From Chersky-840 sp050011815 (GTDB taxonomy: Bacteria; Actinomycetota; Acidimicrobiia; Acidimicrobiales; UBA8190): a stretch of 64,000 bases of DNA. A model generated the notes under the pieces. The model was not told where the DNA came from. It ran no database searches and saw only the letters and a program-made list of their open reading frames with translations. Each line of letters starts with the position of its first letter. Within the stretch, counting starts at the first letter, position 1. Made by a program: the position numbers and the translations under genes. Where the stretch lies: NCBI GenBank assembly GCA_050011815.1, contig JBEKIJ010000005.1, forward strand, positions 61,312-125,311, given 5' to 3'. Positions 8,237 through 16,465 of the stretch are shown piece after piece.

Positions 8237-10942
8237 CTAGCGGAGGTGCCGGACGTCGTCAGCTCGCGCCACGGCGTCGGCCGAGATACGCATACGGGCA
8301 TCGACGACAAGGGCCCCGGTCGGCGTGGCGATCAGCGGGTTGCAGTCCAACTCGGCGATCTCAGGGAGGTCCTCGGCGAGCCGCCCGACACGCAGGACGA
8401 CGTCTATCAGGGAGTCAATGGCAACCGGCTGGCTCCCGCGGTAGCCGAGCAGGAGCGGCGCGGCCCGCAGCCCGAGCACCATGTCACGGGCGTCGTGGTC
8501 GGTGAGCGGCGCCAGACGGGTCACCACGTCGCCCAGGAGCTCGACGGCGGTCCCCCCCAGCCCGAAGATGACCTGAGGTCCGAATTCGGCGTTCTGGACG
8601 AACCCGACGATGGTTTCGACGCCGCCACGGACCATGGGCTGGATCACCGCACCTTCCATGGTGTCGCCCAGTGCCGCGGCCATCTCGGAGAACGCCGCCT
8701 TGACGGCGTCGGGGCCCTCGAGGCCGAGGCGCACGCCGCCGACGTCGCTCTTGTGGACGATCTCGCTGCCCCAGGCCTTGAGGGCGACCGCACCACCGAG
8801 TCGCCGTGCCGCCTCCTGCGCGGCGTCGACATCGTGCACGAGGGTGGTGGTGACGATGCCGATCCCATAGGCCGCCAGGACGTCTTGTGCGTCGGCGCCG
8901 GTGAGCCAACCCGATCCGGTCGGGCAGCCGGCGACGATCAGGCGCCTTGCCTCATTCGGCTTCGTATTCTCGAGGATCGGAATGACTCCGAGGGGCCGGT
9001 CCCGCCACTCACCGTACGTTGCGGCATGAGCGAGCGCCCGCGCCGCGTTCTCGGGGTATGCGAAGCATGGGACGGGCCGTGTGGCGCTGTGCAGGATCGG
9101 TCGTACCGCACCGGCGCCGAGAAAGCTCGCCACCACTGACTTCTTGCCACCTTCGACGGTGGCGGTGTCGACGGCACCGATCACTGCATGGGCGACGTCG
9201 TCGGCCCGGGTCACCAGGGGTGGTGTGAAGATCACGATGACCACGTCGATCTCGTCACAATCGAGCAGGGCGCCGAGGGCCTTCGTGTAGCCCTCGGCGG
9301 TGGCCGATGCAGCAAGGTCGATCGGATTGCGAACGCTCGCCCCCGGAGGTAGGAGGTTGGCGAGAGCCGACTGGAGCTCGGTGGAGAGCTCGGGGACCTC
9401 CAACCCATGGCTGATGCAGGCGTCGGCTGCCAGGACACCGGGGCCACCGGCATTTCCCACGATGGCGACCCGTCGTCCGGTGGGCACCGGCTGGTGCGCC
9501 AGGAGCTCGCCCACGTCGAAGAGCTCCTCGATGGTCTCGACCCGCACCACACCGGTCTGGCGGAAAAGAGCATCGACCGCCTGGTCCGACGACGCCAGTG
9601 CCGCCGTGTGAGAGGAGGCGGCGCGATTCCCTGCTTGGCTGCGCCCACTCTTCAGCGCCACAATCGGCTTGCTTCGTCCCACTCGGCGGGCGATACGGCT
9701 GAACTTGCGCGGATTCCCGAACGACTCCAGGTACAGCAAGATCACATGCGTGGCGGCGTCCTGCCCCCACCACTGGAGAAGGTCGTTCCCACTCACGTCG
9801 GCCTTGTTGCCCATCGAGACAAAGCTCGACAACCCCAGGTCACGAGCCGCAGCCTCCCCCAAGATGGCTATCCCGAGACCTCCGGATTGCGACGCAAAGC
9901 CCGCTTCGCCGAAGAGCGGTGTCTCGGGGGCGAAGGTGGCGTTCATCGACACGGCCGGATTGGTGTTGATGACTCCGAAGCAGTTGGGGCCTACCAGTCG
10001 CATTCCCTGGGCGTGGGCCAGCGACGCCAGGGCGTGTTGGGAATCGGCGCCCTGGGCATTGCGCTCCGCGAATCCCGCCGTGATCACCACCAGCGATGAC
10101 ACGCCCTTCGCCCCGCAGTCGGCGATGGCCTGCGCAACGGCGGGCTCGGGTACGGCGATCACCGCCAGGTCGACTTGGCCCGGGATCGCCCCCACGTTCG
10201 GCCAACAGGGAACGCTGGCGACGGAGGAGGCCGATGGATTGACGGGGTAGACCGGACCCTCGAATCCTCCTGCGAGCAGGTTGCGCAACAGCTCGTGCCC
10301 GATCGTTCCCTTCTGACGCCCCGCACCCACCACGGCGATCGAGTGCGGCTCCAGGACACGACCGATGGACCTGATGACCGCCGTCCGGTCCCGGGCATCG
10401 GCGGCAGCCCTGGCGTCGGGGGTGGACTCGATATCGAGCACCACCCTCATGACCTCGGCGTTGCGTTGGTACTGGCGCACGAACCCGGCTTCGGCCAGGA
10501 CCTTGAGCATCCGGTGATTCTCGGTCAGGGTGTTCGCCGCGAATTGTCGAATGCCGTGTCGGCGGGCCTCACTGGCCAGGTGTTCGAGCAGGATCGTCCC
10601 GATGCCGTGGCCCTGGTAGCCGTCGTCGACCAGGAACGCCACCTCGGCATCATCCTGCCCAGGCTCGCGGTAGTACTGGGCGAGCGCCACGATCATGTCG
10701 TGCACCTCGGCGACGAGGACGACGACATCGACACCGTCGGGGTGAGTGAGCTCCTCGAGTTCCTTGGCCGACATCCGGGGGTGAGGGCCGAAGTACCGCA
10801 GCACGATGGTTTCGGGGCTGAGTCGTGAGTAGAACTCGCCGATCGCGGGCGCGTCATCGGGCGTCACTGCTCGGACGTGTGCGGTCGTGCCATCGGCCAG
10901 AAGCACGTCGAAGCCCGGCAGCAACTCCTTCGCGTCCATGGG
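8237..10942 (-). CDS. GNAT acetyltransferase fused to ADP-forming acyl-CoA synthetase (Pat/ACD-like)
   Basis: A 901-residue fusion. A GNAT domain comes first (VRAVTPDDAPAIGEFYSRLS to about residue 150). Then come a CoA-binding Rossmann domain (HSIAVVGAGRQKGTIGHELL), succinyl-CoA-ligase-like domains with the phospho-His region SHTAALASSDQAVDALF, and a C-terminal ATP-grasp domain (EIVHKSDVGGVRLGL). The parts match PatZ/YfiQ-type protein acetyltransferases and archaeal-type ADP-forming acetyl-CoA synthetases. In this arrangement GNAT is N-terminal and the His region is retained, so it may interconvert acyl-CoA and acid plus ATP, acylate proteins, or both. The start is the ATG of MDAKELLPGFD; the open frame upstream lacks family similarity. 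It is divergent from a PNPOx gene. Confidence 0.85.
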   Translation of the reverse strand, partial: PMDAKELLPGFDVLLADGTTAHVRAVTPDDAPAIGEFYSRLSPETIVLRYFGPHPRMSAKELEELTHPDGVDVVVLVAEVHDMIVALAQYYREPGQDDAEVAFLVDDGYQGHGIGTILLEHLASEARRHGIRQFAANTLTENHRMLKVLAEAGFVRQYQRNAEVMRVVLDIESTPDARAAADARDRTAVIRSIGRVLEPHSIAVVGAGRQKGTIGHELLRNLLAGGFEGPVYPVNPSASSVASVPCWPNVGAIPGQVDLAVIAVPEPAVAQAIADCGAKGVSSLVVITAGFAERNAQGADSQHALASLAHAQGMRLVGPNCFGVINTNPAVSMNATFAPETPLFGEAGFASQSGGLGIAILGEAAARDLGLSSFVSMGNKADVSGNDLLQWWGQDAATHVILLYLESFGNPRKFSRIARRVGRSKPIVALKSGRSQAGNRAASSHTAALASSDQAVDALFRQTGVVRVETIEELFDVGELLAHQPVPTGRRVAIVGNAGGPGVLAADACISHGLEVPELSTELQSALANLLPPGASVRNPIDLAASATAEGYTKALGALLDCDEIDVVIVIFTPPLVTRADDVAHAVIGAVDTATVEGGKKSVVASFLGAGAVRPILHSATRPVPCFAYPENAARALAHAATYGEWRDRPLGVIPILENTKPNEARRLIVAGCPTGSGWLTGADAQDVLAAYGIGIVTTTLVHDVDAAQEAARRLGGAVALKAWGSEIVHKSDVGGVRLGLEGPDAVKAAFSEMAAALGDTMEGAVIQPMVRGGVETIVGFVQNAEFGPQVIFGLGGTAVELLGDVVTRLAPLTDHDARDMVLGLRAAPLLLGYRGSQPVAIDSLIDVVLRVGRLAEDLPEIAELDCNPLIATPTGALVVDARMRISADAVARADDVRHLR

Positions 10943-10992
10943 CCCAGCATCGCCGCCCGGGCGGGGCTCCACAAGTGGCACCCGCCTCATCT

Positions 10993-11012
10993 TCGGGGGG
11001 TTCGTCCCCCGA
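10993..11012. promoter_or_regulatory. Inverted repeat in the synthetase/PNPOx divergent promoter
   Basis: TCGGGGG and CCCCCGA pair perfectly around GTTCGT. It lies 51 bases before the synthetase start and about 70 before the PNPOx start. Its GGGAC...CCC outline faintly recalls the dormancy box. Confidence 0.35.
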
Positions 11013-11034
11013 GCGCGCCCCGTGCATCGGGAAA

Positions 11035-11048
11035 GGGCCATTGGGCTC
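11035..11048. promoter_or_regulatory. Weak dormancy-type box upstream of PNPOx gene
   Basis: GGGCCATTGGGCTC, read on the minus strand GAGCCCAATGGCCC, fits about 10 of 14 positions and sits 36 bases before the PNPOx start. It is a degenerate candidate only. Confidence 0.25.
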
Positions 11049-11083
11049 TGGTCGATTCCGAGACGGGGCGCCCAAGGTGTCTC

Positions 11084-11509
11084 ATGGGGCAATTGCCGTC
11101 CGAGGACACGAAGTTCTCTCTGGTCGAGCTGGACCGGACGGAATGCCTGGAGCTCTTGGATCGCGCCACGATCGGCCGGCTGGTTCTGAGTGTGAGGTCC
11201 ATCCCTGTGGCCCTCCCGGTGAATCTCTGTGTGGTCGACGAGGACGTGGTATTCGCCACTGATACGGGGTCCAAGCTCGATGCCGCGGTCGAGGGGAGGA
11301 TGGTCAGTGTGGAGGTCGATGACATCGACCGCATCTACCACACGGGCTGGAGCGTGCTCGTGACAGGGCTGGCCGAGCTGCTCACCGACCCCCGGGACAT
11401 CGAACGGGCCCACCATCTCCCCCTGGGGCCATGGGCGCCCGGGCCCCACCGGTTCTTCGTACGGGTCCCTTCGACCGTCGTCTCGGGACGGCGTATCGCA
11501 TGGGGGTGA
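11084..11509 (+). CDS. Pyridoxamine 5'-phosphate oxidase-like (FMN split-barrel) protein, first copy
   Basis: A 141-residue split-barrel protein. MGQLPSEDTKFSLVELDRTE leads into LLDRATIGRLVLSV and IPVALPVNLCVVDEDVVFAT, the usual PNPOx-like barrel strands. DRIYHTGWSVLVTGLAELL is also typical of the small actinobacterial subfamily. Such proteins bind flavin or F420 and reduce unknown substrates; some are DevR-induced in mycobacteria. The start was placed at the ATG nearest the family N-terminus. The CBS gene follows after four bases, so the two are probably co-transcribed. Confidence 0.85.
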   Translation: MGQLPSEDTKFSLVELDRTECLELLDRATIGRLVLSVRSIPVALPVNLCVVDEDVVFATDTGSKLDAAVEGRMVSVEVDDIDRIYHTGWSVLVTGLAELLTDPRDIERAHHLPLGPWAPGPHRFFVRVPSTVVSGRRIAWG

Positions 11510-11513
11510 TGCC

Positions 11514-11948
11514 ATGATGGACGACGAGCAAGAGCAGGAGAACGTCGGCGGAGAGCGACTCCATCGCATACCAGCGCGGGTCCCAGCCCGCGTCGACGGG
11601 CTGGCGAGCCTGCGAACCGTGACCCAGCGCATGGTGGAGTCTGGCGTGGGGGCGGTGTTGGTGGAGAGCCCCCTCGCCCCCGTCGGACTGGTCACCGCCA
11701 ACGATGTCATCGAAGCAATAGCCGCGGGAGCGGACCCCGACACCGTCTGGGCGGGGGAGATCACTCGGCCGACGCCCCGGATGGTGAGTTCTCAGCAACA
11801 CCCGGCCGCGGTCGCCGAGGAAATGGCCGCCTACAGGCTCGAGGTCGTCGCCGTGGTCGACGAGGACGCTCCCGTGGCTCTGGCGTCCGCCCTCGACGTC
11901 CTGGGCGCCGTCCTCCGGGCCGCGAGAGAAGGGGCCGAGACCTCCTGA
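11514..11948 (+). CDS. CBS-domain pair protein
   Basis: A 144-residue protein with two CBS motifs. The first ends in VLVESPLAPVGLVTANDVIEAI. The second ends in EVVAVVDEDAPVALASALDVLG. A pair of such motifs forms a Bateman module that binds adenine nucleotides or related ligands. There is no catalytic domain. Hrp1 (Rv2626c), a strongly DevR-induced mycobacterial protein, is also a stand-alone CBS pair, which fits this neighbourhood. It lies four bases after the PNPOx gene and converges with the second USP gene. Confidence 0.8.
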   Translation: MMDDEQEQENVGGERLHRIPARVPARVDGLASLRTVTQRMVESGVGAVLVESPLAPVGLVTANDVIEAIAAGADPDTVWAGEITRPTPRMVSSQQHPAAVAEEMAAYRLEVVAVVDEDAPVALASALDVLGAVLRAAREGAETS

Positions 11949-11990
11949 TCCAAAAGAAAACAGAGAACAGATCGGCCGAGGGGTGGGGGC

Positions 11991-12431
11991 CTACGGACCG
12001 GGGGCTTGGAAAGGGACCACGACCACAGGTCGGTCAGCCTGGGACACGACCTGCTGGCTGGTGCTGCCGAGGACCAGTCCGGGATGACCACCCGTGCCGC
12101 GACATCCCACCACCAGGAGGTCGGCTTCCTCCTCCCGCGCGGTTCTGAGAAGCGCTGTCACAGGGTCGCCGTCGACCACGACACAGCGATGAGCCACCGA
12201 AGCCTCGATCAGTGGTCGGCACCACTGCTGCTCGAGCAGGGTGACCACCTGGTCTCGCTGCCCCATCGAGGGCACGACCGATCCGTCCTCGAGGTGTGTC
12301 AACAGGCCCAGGGCGTGCACGGCGACGATCTCTCCGTCGGTTCCTTCGACGAGAGCCGCTGCCCATGCCAGCGCCCGCGTGGAGTTGTCAGACCCGTCGA
12401 CGCCCACCACGGTGCGAGCCGGCACCGTCAT
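11991..12431 (-). CDS. Universal stress protein (UspA family), second copy
   Basis: A 146-residue USP. It opens TVVGVDGSDNSTRALAWAA and ends with the nucleotide-binding pattern VVGCRGTGGHPGLVLGSTSQ followed by DRPVVVVPF. The start is taken as MTVPARTVVG because the residues further upstream do not belong to the fold. It is only modestly similar to the first USP in this window, so this is not a recent duplication. It converges with the CBS gene and is divergent from the arginine operon. A candidate box sits 43 bases upstream. Confidence 0.88.
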   Translation of the reverse strand: MTVPARTVVGVDGSDNSTRALAWAAALVEGTDGEIVAVHALGLLTHLEDGSVVPSMGQRDQVVTLLEQQWCRPLIEASVAHRCVVVDGDPVTALLRTAREEEADLLVVGCRGTGGHPGLVLGSTSQQVVSQADRPVVVVPFQAPGP

Positions 12432-12473
12432 GTCTGTCGGCGCCTTCGAGTCACGGTGTTCCCTGTGCCGACA

Positions 12474-12487
12474 AAGCCAGATGTCCC
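12474..12487. promoter_or_regulatory. Weak dormancy-type box upstream of second USP gene
   Basis: AAGCCAGATGTCCC, read on the minus strand GGGACATCTGGCTT, keeps the GGGACAT half and the TGGC core (about 10 of 14). It is 43 bases before the USP start. The GGGACATCT half is shared with the site at 34196. Confidence 0.35.
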
Positions 12488-12626
12488 ATTCCGTCACTTC
12501 CATGGCAGGGGTTCAGGGCTCCGGGCGGACCCCGCTTGGCGCCGGTGCCGCGAGCGGTTGGCGTGGGTCCGTTGACCAGCCGCCTCTGACCTCGTGAGCT
12601 CAGCATCGAAGGCGCAGGACGCCGGT

Positions 12627-12658
12627 GAGCCGATGAGCCGATGAGCCGATGAGCCGAT
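12627..12658. repeat. Short tandem repeat, four copies of GAGCCGAT
   Basis: Four exact 8-bp units stand in the non-coding DNA between the second USP gene and the arginine operon. This is a probable slippage-prone microsatellite. It is not in a reading frame I believe in. Confidence 0.8.
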
Positions 12659-12840
12659 GATATCGCCCGACACGAGCGGCTCCAGGGGTACCCGAGGCGT
12701 CTCTTGAGGAGTCCGGCAGCAGCCGCGGGGCGCTACCCGCCGGGGGCGATCCCCGGTGCCGCCAGACCGACCCGGTTCTGGGCGCCGGCCCGCTCGAGCC
12801 TTCCGCGACCTCTCGCCTTGACCTATGTCGGTGCCTGACC

Positions 12841-12854
12841 GGGACTTTTGACCC
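12841..12854. promoter_or_regulatory. Dormancy (DevR-type) box upstream of arginine deiminase operon
   Basis: GGGACTTTTGACCC is a full match to GGGACYTTYGRCCC, 84-98 bases before the permease start. It is the only box I see for the whole five-gene operon. Confidence 0.65.
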
Positions 12855-12938
12855 TGTTTGGCGCCTTTGGCTTCGCCTGATGATGGGGGATCAACGAACG
12901 GATGCCCCGAAGCGGGCTCGAGCAAGCAGGTGAGTCGA

Positions 12939-14399
12939 ATGGCGATTGCCCACCCAACCGCAGACACCACCACTCCCGAGGCCCCCACGCCGGGCTCGCC
13001 GGCAACCGAGCGGGCCCGGGCGCTGGGTCTCCCGTCTGCCACCGCCCTCGTGATCGGCAGCATCATCGGGACCGGCGTGTTCACCATGCCGGCCGTCCTG
13101 GCCGGTGCCGGTACCAGCTCCCTCCTGGTGTTGGGGATCATCGCCATCGGGGCCATCCTCCTCGGCACCATGTTCGGCCAGCTCACCAAGCGGGTCCCCA
13201 ATTCCAACGGCGGCCTCTACGCCTACGCCCGTCACGAGTTCGGTGACTTCGCGGGGTTCCTGACGGCGTGGTGCTACTGGATCACCGCCTGGGCCGGCAA
13301 CGCCGCCATCGTCTCCTCCTGGGTCCTCTACGTCGAGTCCCTCTTCTCCATCACCCACCCTTCGGCGTGGACCAACCTGGGCATCGCCTTGACCGGGCTG
13401 TGGATCCCGGCCCTGATCAACATCGTCGGCGTCCGGCAGATGGCCTGGTTCCAGAACGCGACGGTCGTCTTGAAGTTCCTTCCTCTGGCACTGGTGGGCG
13501 TCGTGGGATGGTTCTTCGTGAGGTCGGCCCACTTCGGTCCGTTCAACGCCACCGGCGGCAGCCTGTACAGCGGAATCGGCATCGCCGCCGGCGTGGCCTT
13601 GTTCTCCTTCATCGGCGTCGAGTGCGCGTCGATCGCCGCCGGCCGGGTGAAGAATCCCCGCAAGAACGTGGGTCGGGCCTCCATTCTCGGAACGGCATTG
13701 AGTGCGTTGCTGTACCTGGCAGTGACCGCGGCGGTGATGGGCCTCGTGTCGCACCAGCACCTGGTGGGCAACGGCACGCCTTTCGTCGCCGCCTTCCAAA
13801 CCATGTTCGGGCACGCCACCTGGGTGGGCAAGGCGGTGGCCGCCACGGCGGTCATCTCGGGGATCGGGGCCCTGAACGGGTGGACGCTCGTCACCGCCGA
13901 GATGCCCTGGGCCGCCGCCCAGGACGGGCTCTTCCTGCCCCAGTTCGCCAAGCTCAATCGTGACGGCACGCCCTGGTTCGGCATCCTGGTGTCCACGGCG
14001 GTCGCCTCGCTTCTGATGGCTTTCGCCTACAGCTCCAAGACCGGGCTCACCGTCTTCACCTACCTCGTCGACCTGTCGGTGGTGACCGTGGCCATCCCCT
14101 ACTTCTTCTCCGCTTGTGCGCAGCTCTCCTACCTGGTGTCCCGGCGCCGTCGGGTGATCGGCTGGCTGCTCGTTCGTGACCTCTCGATCGCCACGGCCAG
14201 CGTGCTCTTCTCCTTGTGGGTGGCCTTCGCATCTGGCTACCAGGCGGTGTACCAGGCGATGCTGCTCCTCCTGATCGGCCTTCCGATCTACGCCTTCTTG
14301 AAGGCCCGCAAGGAGCGCCTGGGCCAGGTGCCCGAGCCCGTGGAGCTCGCGCCCGAGACGATCAATGCTGATGACACAATCGTTCCCATCGCCCGCTGA
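12939..14399 (+). CDS. arcD: APC-family amino acid permease, probable arginine/ornithine antiporter
   Basis: A 486-residue polytopic membrane protein of the APC superfamily. The first helix has GSIIGTGVFTMPAVLAGAG, the substrate-binding GxG region of the family. It is followed by PNSNGGLYAYARHEFGDFAG and about a dozen hydrophobic segments. The start ATG has AGGTGAG ahead of it. It leads an operon with dimethylargininase-like hydrolase, arginine deiminase, ornithine carbamoyltransferase and carbamate kinase genes. From that context it most likely exchanges external arginine for internal ornithine. The sequence alone only supports amino-acid transport. Confidence 0.85.
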   Translation: MAIAHPTADTTTPEAPTPGSPATERARALGLPSATALVIGSIIGTGVFTMPAVLAGAGTSSLLVLGIIAIGAILLGTMFGQLTKRVPNSNGGLYAYARHEFGDFAGFLTAWCYWITAWAGNAAIVSSWVLYVESLFSITHPSAWTNLGIALTGLWIPALINIVGVRQMAWFQNATVVLKFLPLALVGVVGWFFVRSAHFGPFNATGGSLYSGIGIAAGVALFSFIGVECASIAAGRVKNPRKNVGRASILGTALSALLYLAVTAAVMGLVSHQHLVGNGTPFVAAFQTMFGHATWVGKAVAATAVISGIGALNGWTLVTAEMPWAAAQDGLFLPQFAKLNRDGTPWFGILVSTAVASLLMAFAYSSKTGLTVFTYLVDLSVVTVAIPYFFSACAQLSYLVSRRRRVIGWLLVRDLSIATASVLFSLWVAFASGYQAVYQAMLLLLIGLPIYAFLKARKERLGQVPEPVELAPETINADDTIVPIAR

Positions 14400-14451
14400 C
14401 GCTCGGCCGCCGGAGTCGTCAGCAAGAACGCAAGAGATGAGAGGAGTCGTC

Positions 14452-15243
14452 ATGGCATCGAAGAAAGCTCTGGTGCGACCAGCCAGTCCCCGGCTCGCCG
14501 AGGGCATCGTGACCCACATCGAGCGCCAGCCGCTCGACTACCACCTTGCCCTGAAGCAGTGGGAGGGCTACGTCGAAGCCATGGAGGGAAGCGGATGGGA
14601 GATCGTCGAGGTACCTCCCGCCGACGACTGCCCCGACGGGGTCTTCGTCGAGGATGCGGTCGTGGTCTTCCGCAATGTCGCGGTGCTCAGCCGCCCTGGC
14701 GCCGATACCCGGCGCCTGGAGGTGTCCAGCGTCGAGCAGACGGTGGAGGAACTGGGGTGTTCCATCAACAGGATCCGCCCACCGGGGACACTCGACGGTG
14801 GTGACGTGCTCAAGATCGGTGACACCATCTACGTGGGAAGCGGGGGCCGGACCAACGCCGACGGCCTGCGCCAGCTGAGCGACATCCTCGGACCGATCGG
14901 CGCCACCGTGGTGGCCGTGCCGGGACCGCTTCGCAAGGTCCTCCATCTCAAGTCGGCGGTGACGGCACTCCCAGACGGAACGGTCGTCGGCTACCCGTCC
15001 TTGGTCGATGATCCGGGGTTCTTCCCCCAGTTCTTGGCGGTGCCCGAGGAGTCGGGGGCCCACGTCGTCGATCTCGGCGGGAACAAGATCCTGATGGCGT
15101 CGGACTGCCCGAAGAGTCACGAGATGTTCGCCGAACTCGGCTACCAAGTGGTCACGGTCGACATCAGCGAGTTCCAGAAGCTCGAGGGATGTGTGACGTG
15201 TCTCTCGGTGCGTCTGCGTGAGCTGTCGAGGGCACCGTCATGA
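14452..15243 (+). CDS. Dimethylarginine dimethylaminohydrolase-like guanidino hydrolase
   Basis: A 263-residue member of the amidinotransferase/DDAH fold. The acidic substrate-binding region is DGVFVEDAVVVF. The catalytic histidine lies in VLHLKSAVTALP, and the nucleophilic cysteine lies near the end in GCVTCLSVRLREL. The length fits DDAH rather than arginine deiminase, which is about 400 residues. It may hydrolyse methylated arginine or feed citrulline into the pathway, or it may have an arginine-related substrate not evident here. The start ATG is preceded by GAGAGGAG. Its stop overlaps the next start (ATGA), so it is translationally coupled to arginine deiminase. Confidence 0.85.
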   Translation: MASKKALVRPASPRLAEGIVTHIERQPLDYHLALKQWEGYVEAMEGSGWEIVEVPPADDCPDGVFVEDAVVVFRNVAVLSRPGADTRRLEVSSVEQTVEELGCSINRIRPPGTLDGGDVLKIGDTIYVGSGGRTNADGLRQLSDILGPIGATVVAVPGPLRKVLHLKSAVTALPDGTVVGYPSLVDDPGFFPQFLAVPEESGAHVVDLGGNKILMASDCPKSHEMFAELGYQVVTVDISEFQKLEGCVTCLSVRLRELSRAPS

Positions 15244-16457
15244 CCCTCGGCGTCCACTCCGAGGTCGGACAGCTCCGCCAAGCGGTGTTGCACCGCCCGG
15301 GCAACGAGCTCTCGAGGCTCACACCCGACAACATCGAGAGCCTGCTCTTCGACGACGTGATGTGGGCGAAGAAGGCCCGCGAGGAGCATGACGCCTTTGC
15401 CGAGGCCTTGCGGGAGAAAGGCGTCCGGGTCCACTACTACGGGCAGTTGCTGGCCGAGACCCTCGAGCTGCCCAAGGGCCGGGCATTCGTGCTCGACCGG
15501 GTGTGTACTCCCGAGACGGTGGGTCCTGCCCTCGTCGATTCCCTCCGCAGGCTCTTCGAGAACGTCGACGGGCCGACCCTGGCGAGCTATCTGGTCGGCG
15601 GGGTCCTCAAGGCCGATCTTCATCCCGGCCGCGTCCACAGCTTGAAGTGGGCGACCTTGGGAGCCGACGACTTCCTTCTCCCGCCCTTGCCCAACCACCT
15701 CTTCCAGCGGGACAACTCGTGCTGGATCTACGGTGGCGTGTCGGTCAACCCCATGGCGAAGCCCGCCCGCCAGCGAGAGACGCTGCACAGCCGGGCGATC
15801 TACCGCTTCCATCCCCTCTTCGCCCTCGAGGACATCATCGTCTACTACGGCGACGACGACCAGAACCATCTGCCGGCGTCGGTCGAGGGTGGCGACGTCC
15901 ACGTCCTCGGGCACGGTGCCGTGCTCGTCGGGATGGGCGAGCGGACGACCCCCATGGCGATCGAGATCCTGGCTCAGGCGTTGTTCGCGACCCGACAGGC
16001 ACAGCGAGTCATCGCCGTCGAACTACCCAAGTCGCACGCCATGATGCACCTCGACACGGTCATGACGATGCTCGACCACGAGACGTTCATCCTCTACCCG
16101 TACATGGAGAAGAAGTTCCGATCGTGGACCGTCACCCCGGCCGGCGATTCAGGACGACTGAGCGTCACTCGCAATCACAACCTGTGGGAGACACTGGCCG
16201 AGGTTCTCGGCGTGGACACCGTCAAAGTGCTCACGACCGACGAGGACATCCGGGCGGCGGAGCGCGAACAGTGGGACGACGGGACCAATTTCCTGGCCGT
16301 GGCGCCCGGAGTGGTGTTCGGATACGACCGCAACGTGGCCACCAACACCATGCTGCGCAAGCACGGTATCGAGGTGGTGAGCGTCAATGGGAGCGAGCTG
16401 GGCCGTGGTCGCGGCGGTCCGCGTTGCATGACGTGTCCGATCGAGCGGGATCCGTGA
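15240..16457 (+). CDS. arcA: Arginine deiminase
   Basis: A 405-residue protein of normal family length. It opens with GVHSEVGQLRQAVLHRPG. It carries LPNHLFQRDNSCWIYGGVSV, EGGDVHVLG and ELPKSHAMMHLDTVMTML (catalytic His). It ends GGPRCMTCPIERD with the nucleophilic Cys. It converts arginine to citrulline and ammonia in the cytoplasm, the first step of arginine fermentation. It overlaps the upstream gene by four bases and the downstream carbamoyltransferase follows at once, giving a tight operon. Confidence 0.95.
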   Translation: MTLGVHSEVGQLRQAVLHRPGNELSRLTPDNIESLLFDDVMWAKKAREEHDAFAEALREKGVRVHYYGQLLAETLELPKGRAFVLDRVCTPETVGPALVDSLRRLFENVDGPTLASYLVGGVLKADLHPGRVHSLKWATLGADDFLLPPLPNHLFQRDNSCWIYGGVSVNPMAKPARQRETLHSRAIYRFHPLFALEDIIVYYGDDDQNHLPASVEGGDVHVLGHGAVLVGMGERTTPMAIEILAQALFATRQAQRVIAVELPKSHAMMHLDTVMTMLDHETFILYPYMEKKFRSWTVTPAGDSGRLSVTRNHNLWETLAEVLGVDTVKVLTTDEDIRAAEREQWDDGTNFLAVAPGVVFGYDRNVATNTMLRKHGIEVVSVNGSELGRGRGGPRCMTCPIERDP

Positions 16458-16465
16458 GCTCCCCC

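Noticed and set aside
8008..8310. N-terminal extension of the two-TM protein to about 302 residues
   Set aside because: The extra part is Pro/Arg-rich, spans the hairpin and box, and a good ribosome site precedes the internal ATG.
10943..11764. Long N-terminal extension of the GNAT/synthetase gene
   Set aside because: It runs antisense through the PNPOx and CBS genes and has no similarity to the GNAT family.
12627..12658. GAGCCGAT repeats as binding iterons or an origin
   Set aside because: Only four direct 8-bp units without AT-rich DNA or a replication gene nearby; a simple slippage repeat is the plainer reading.
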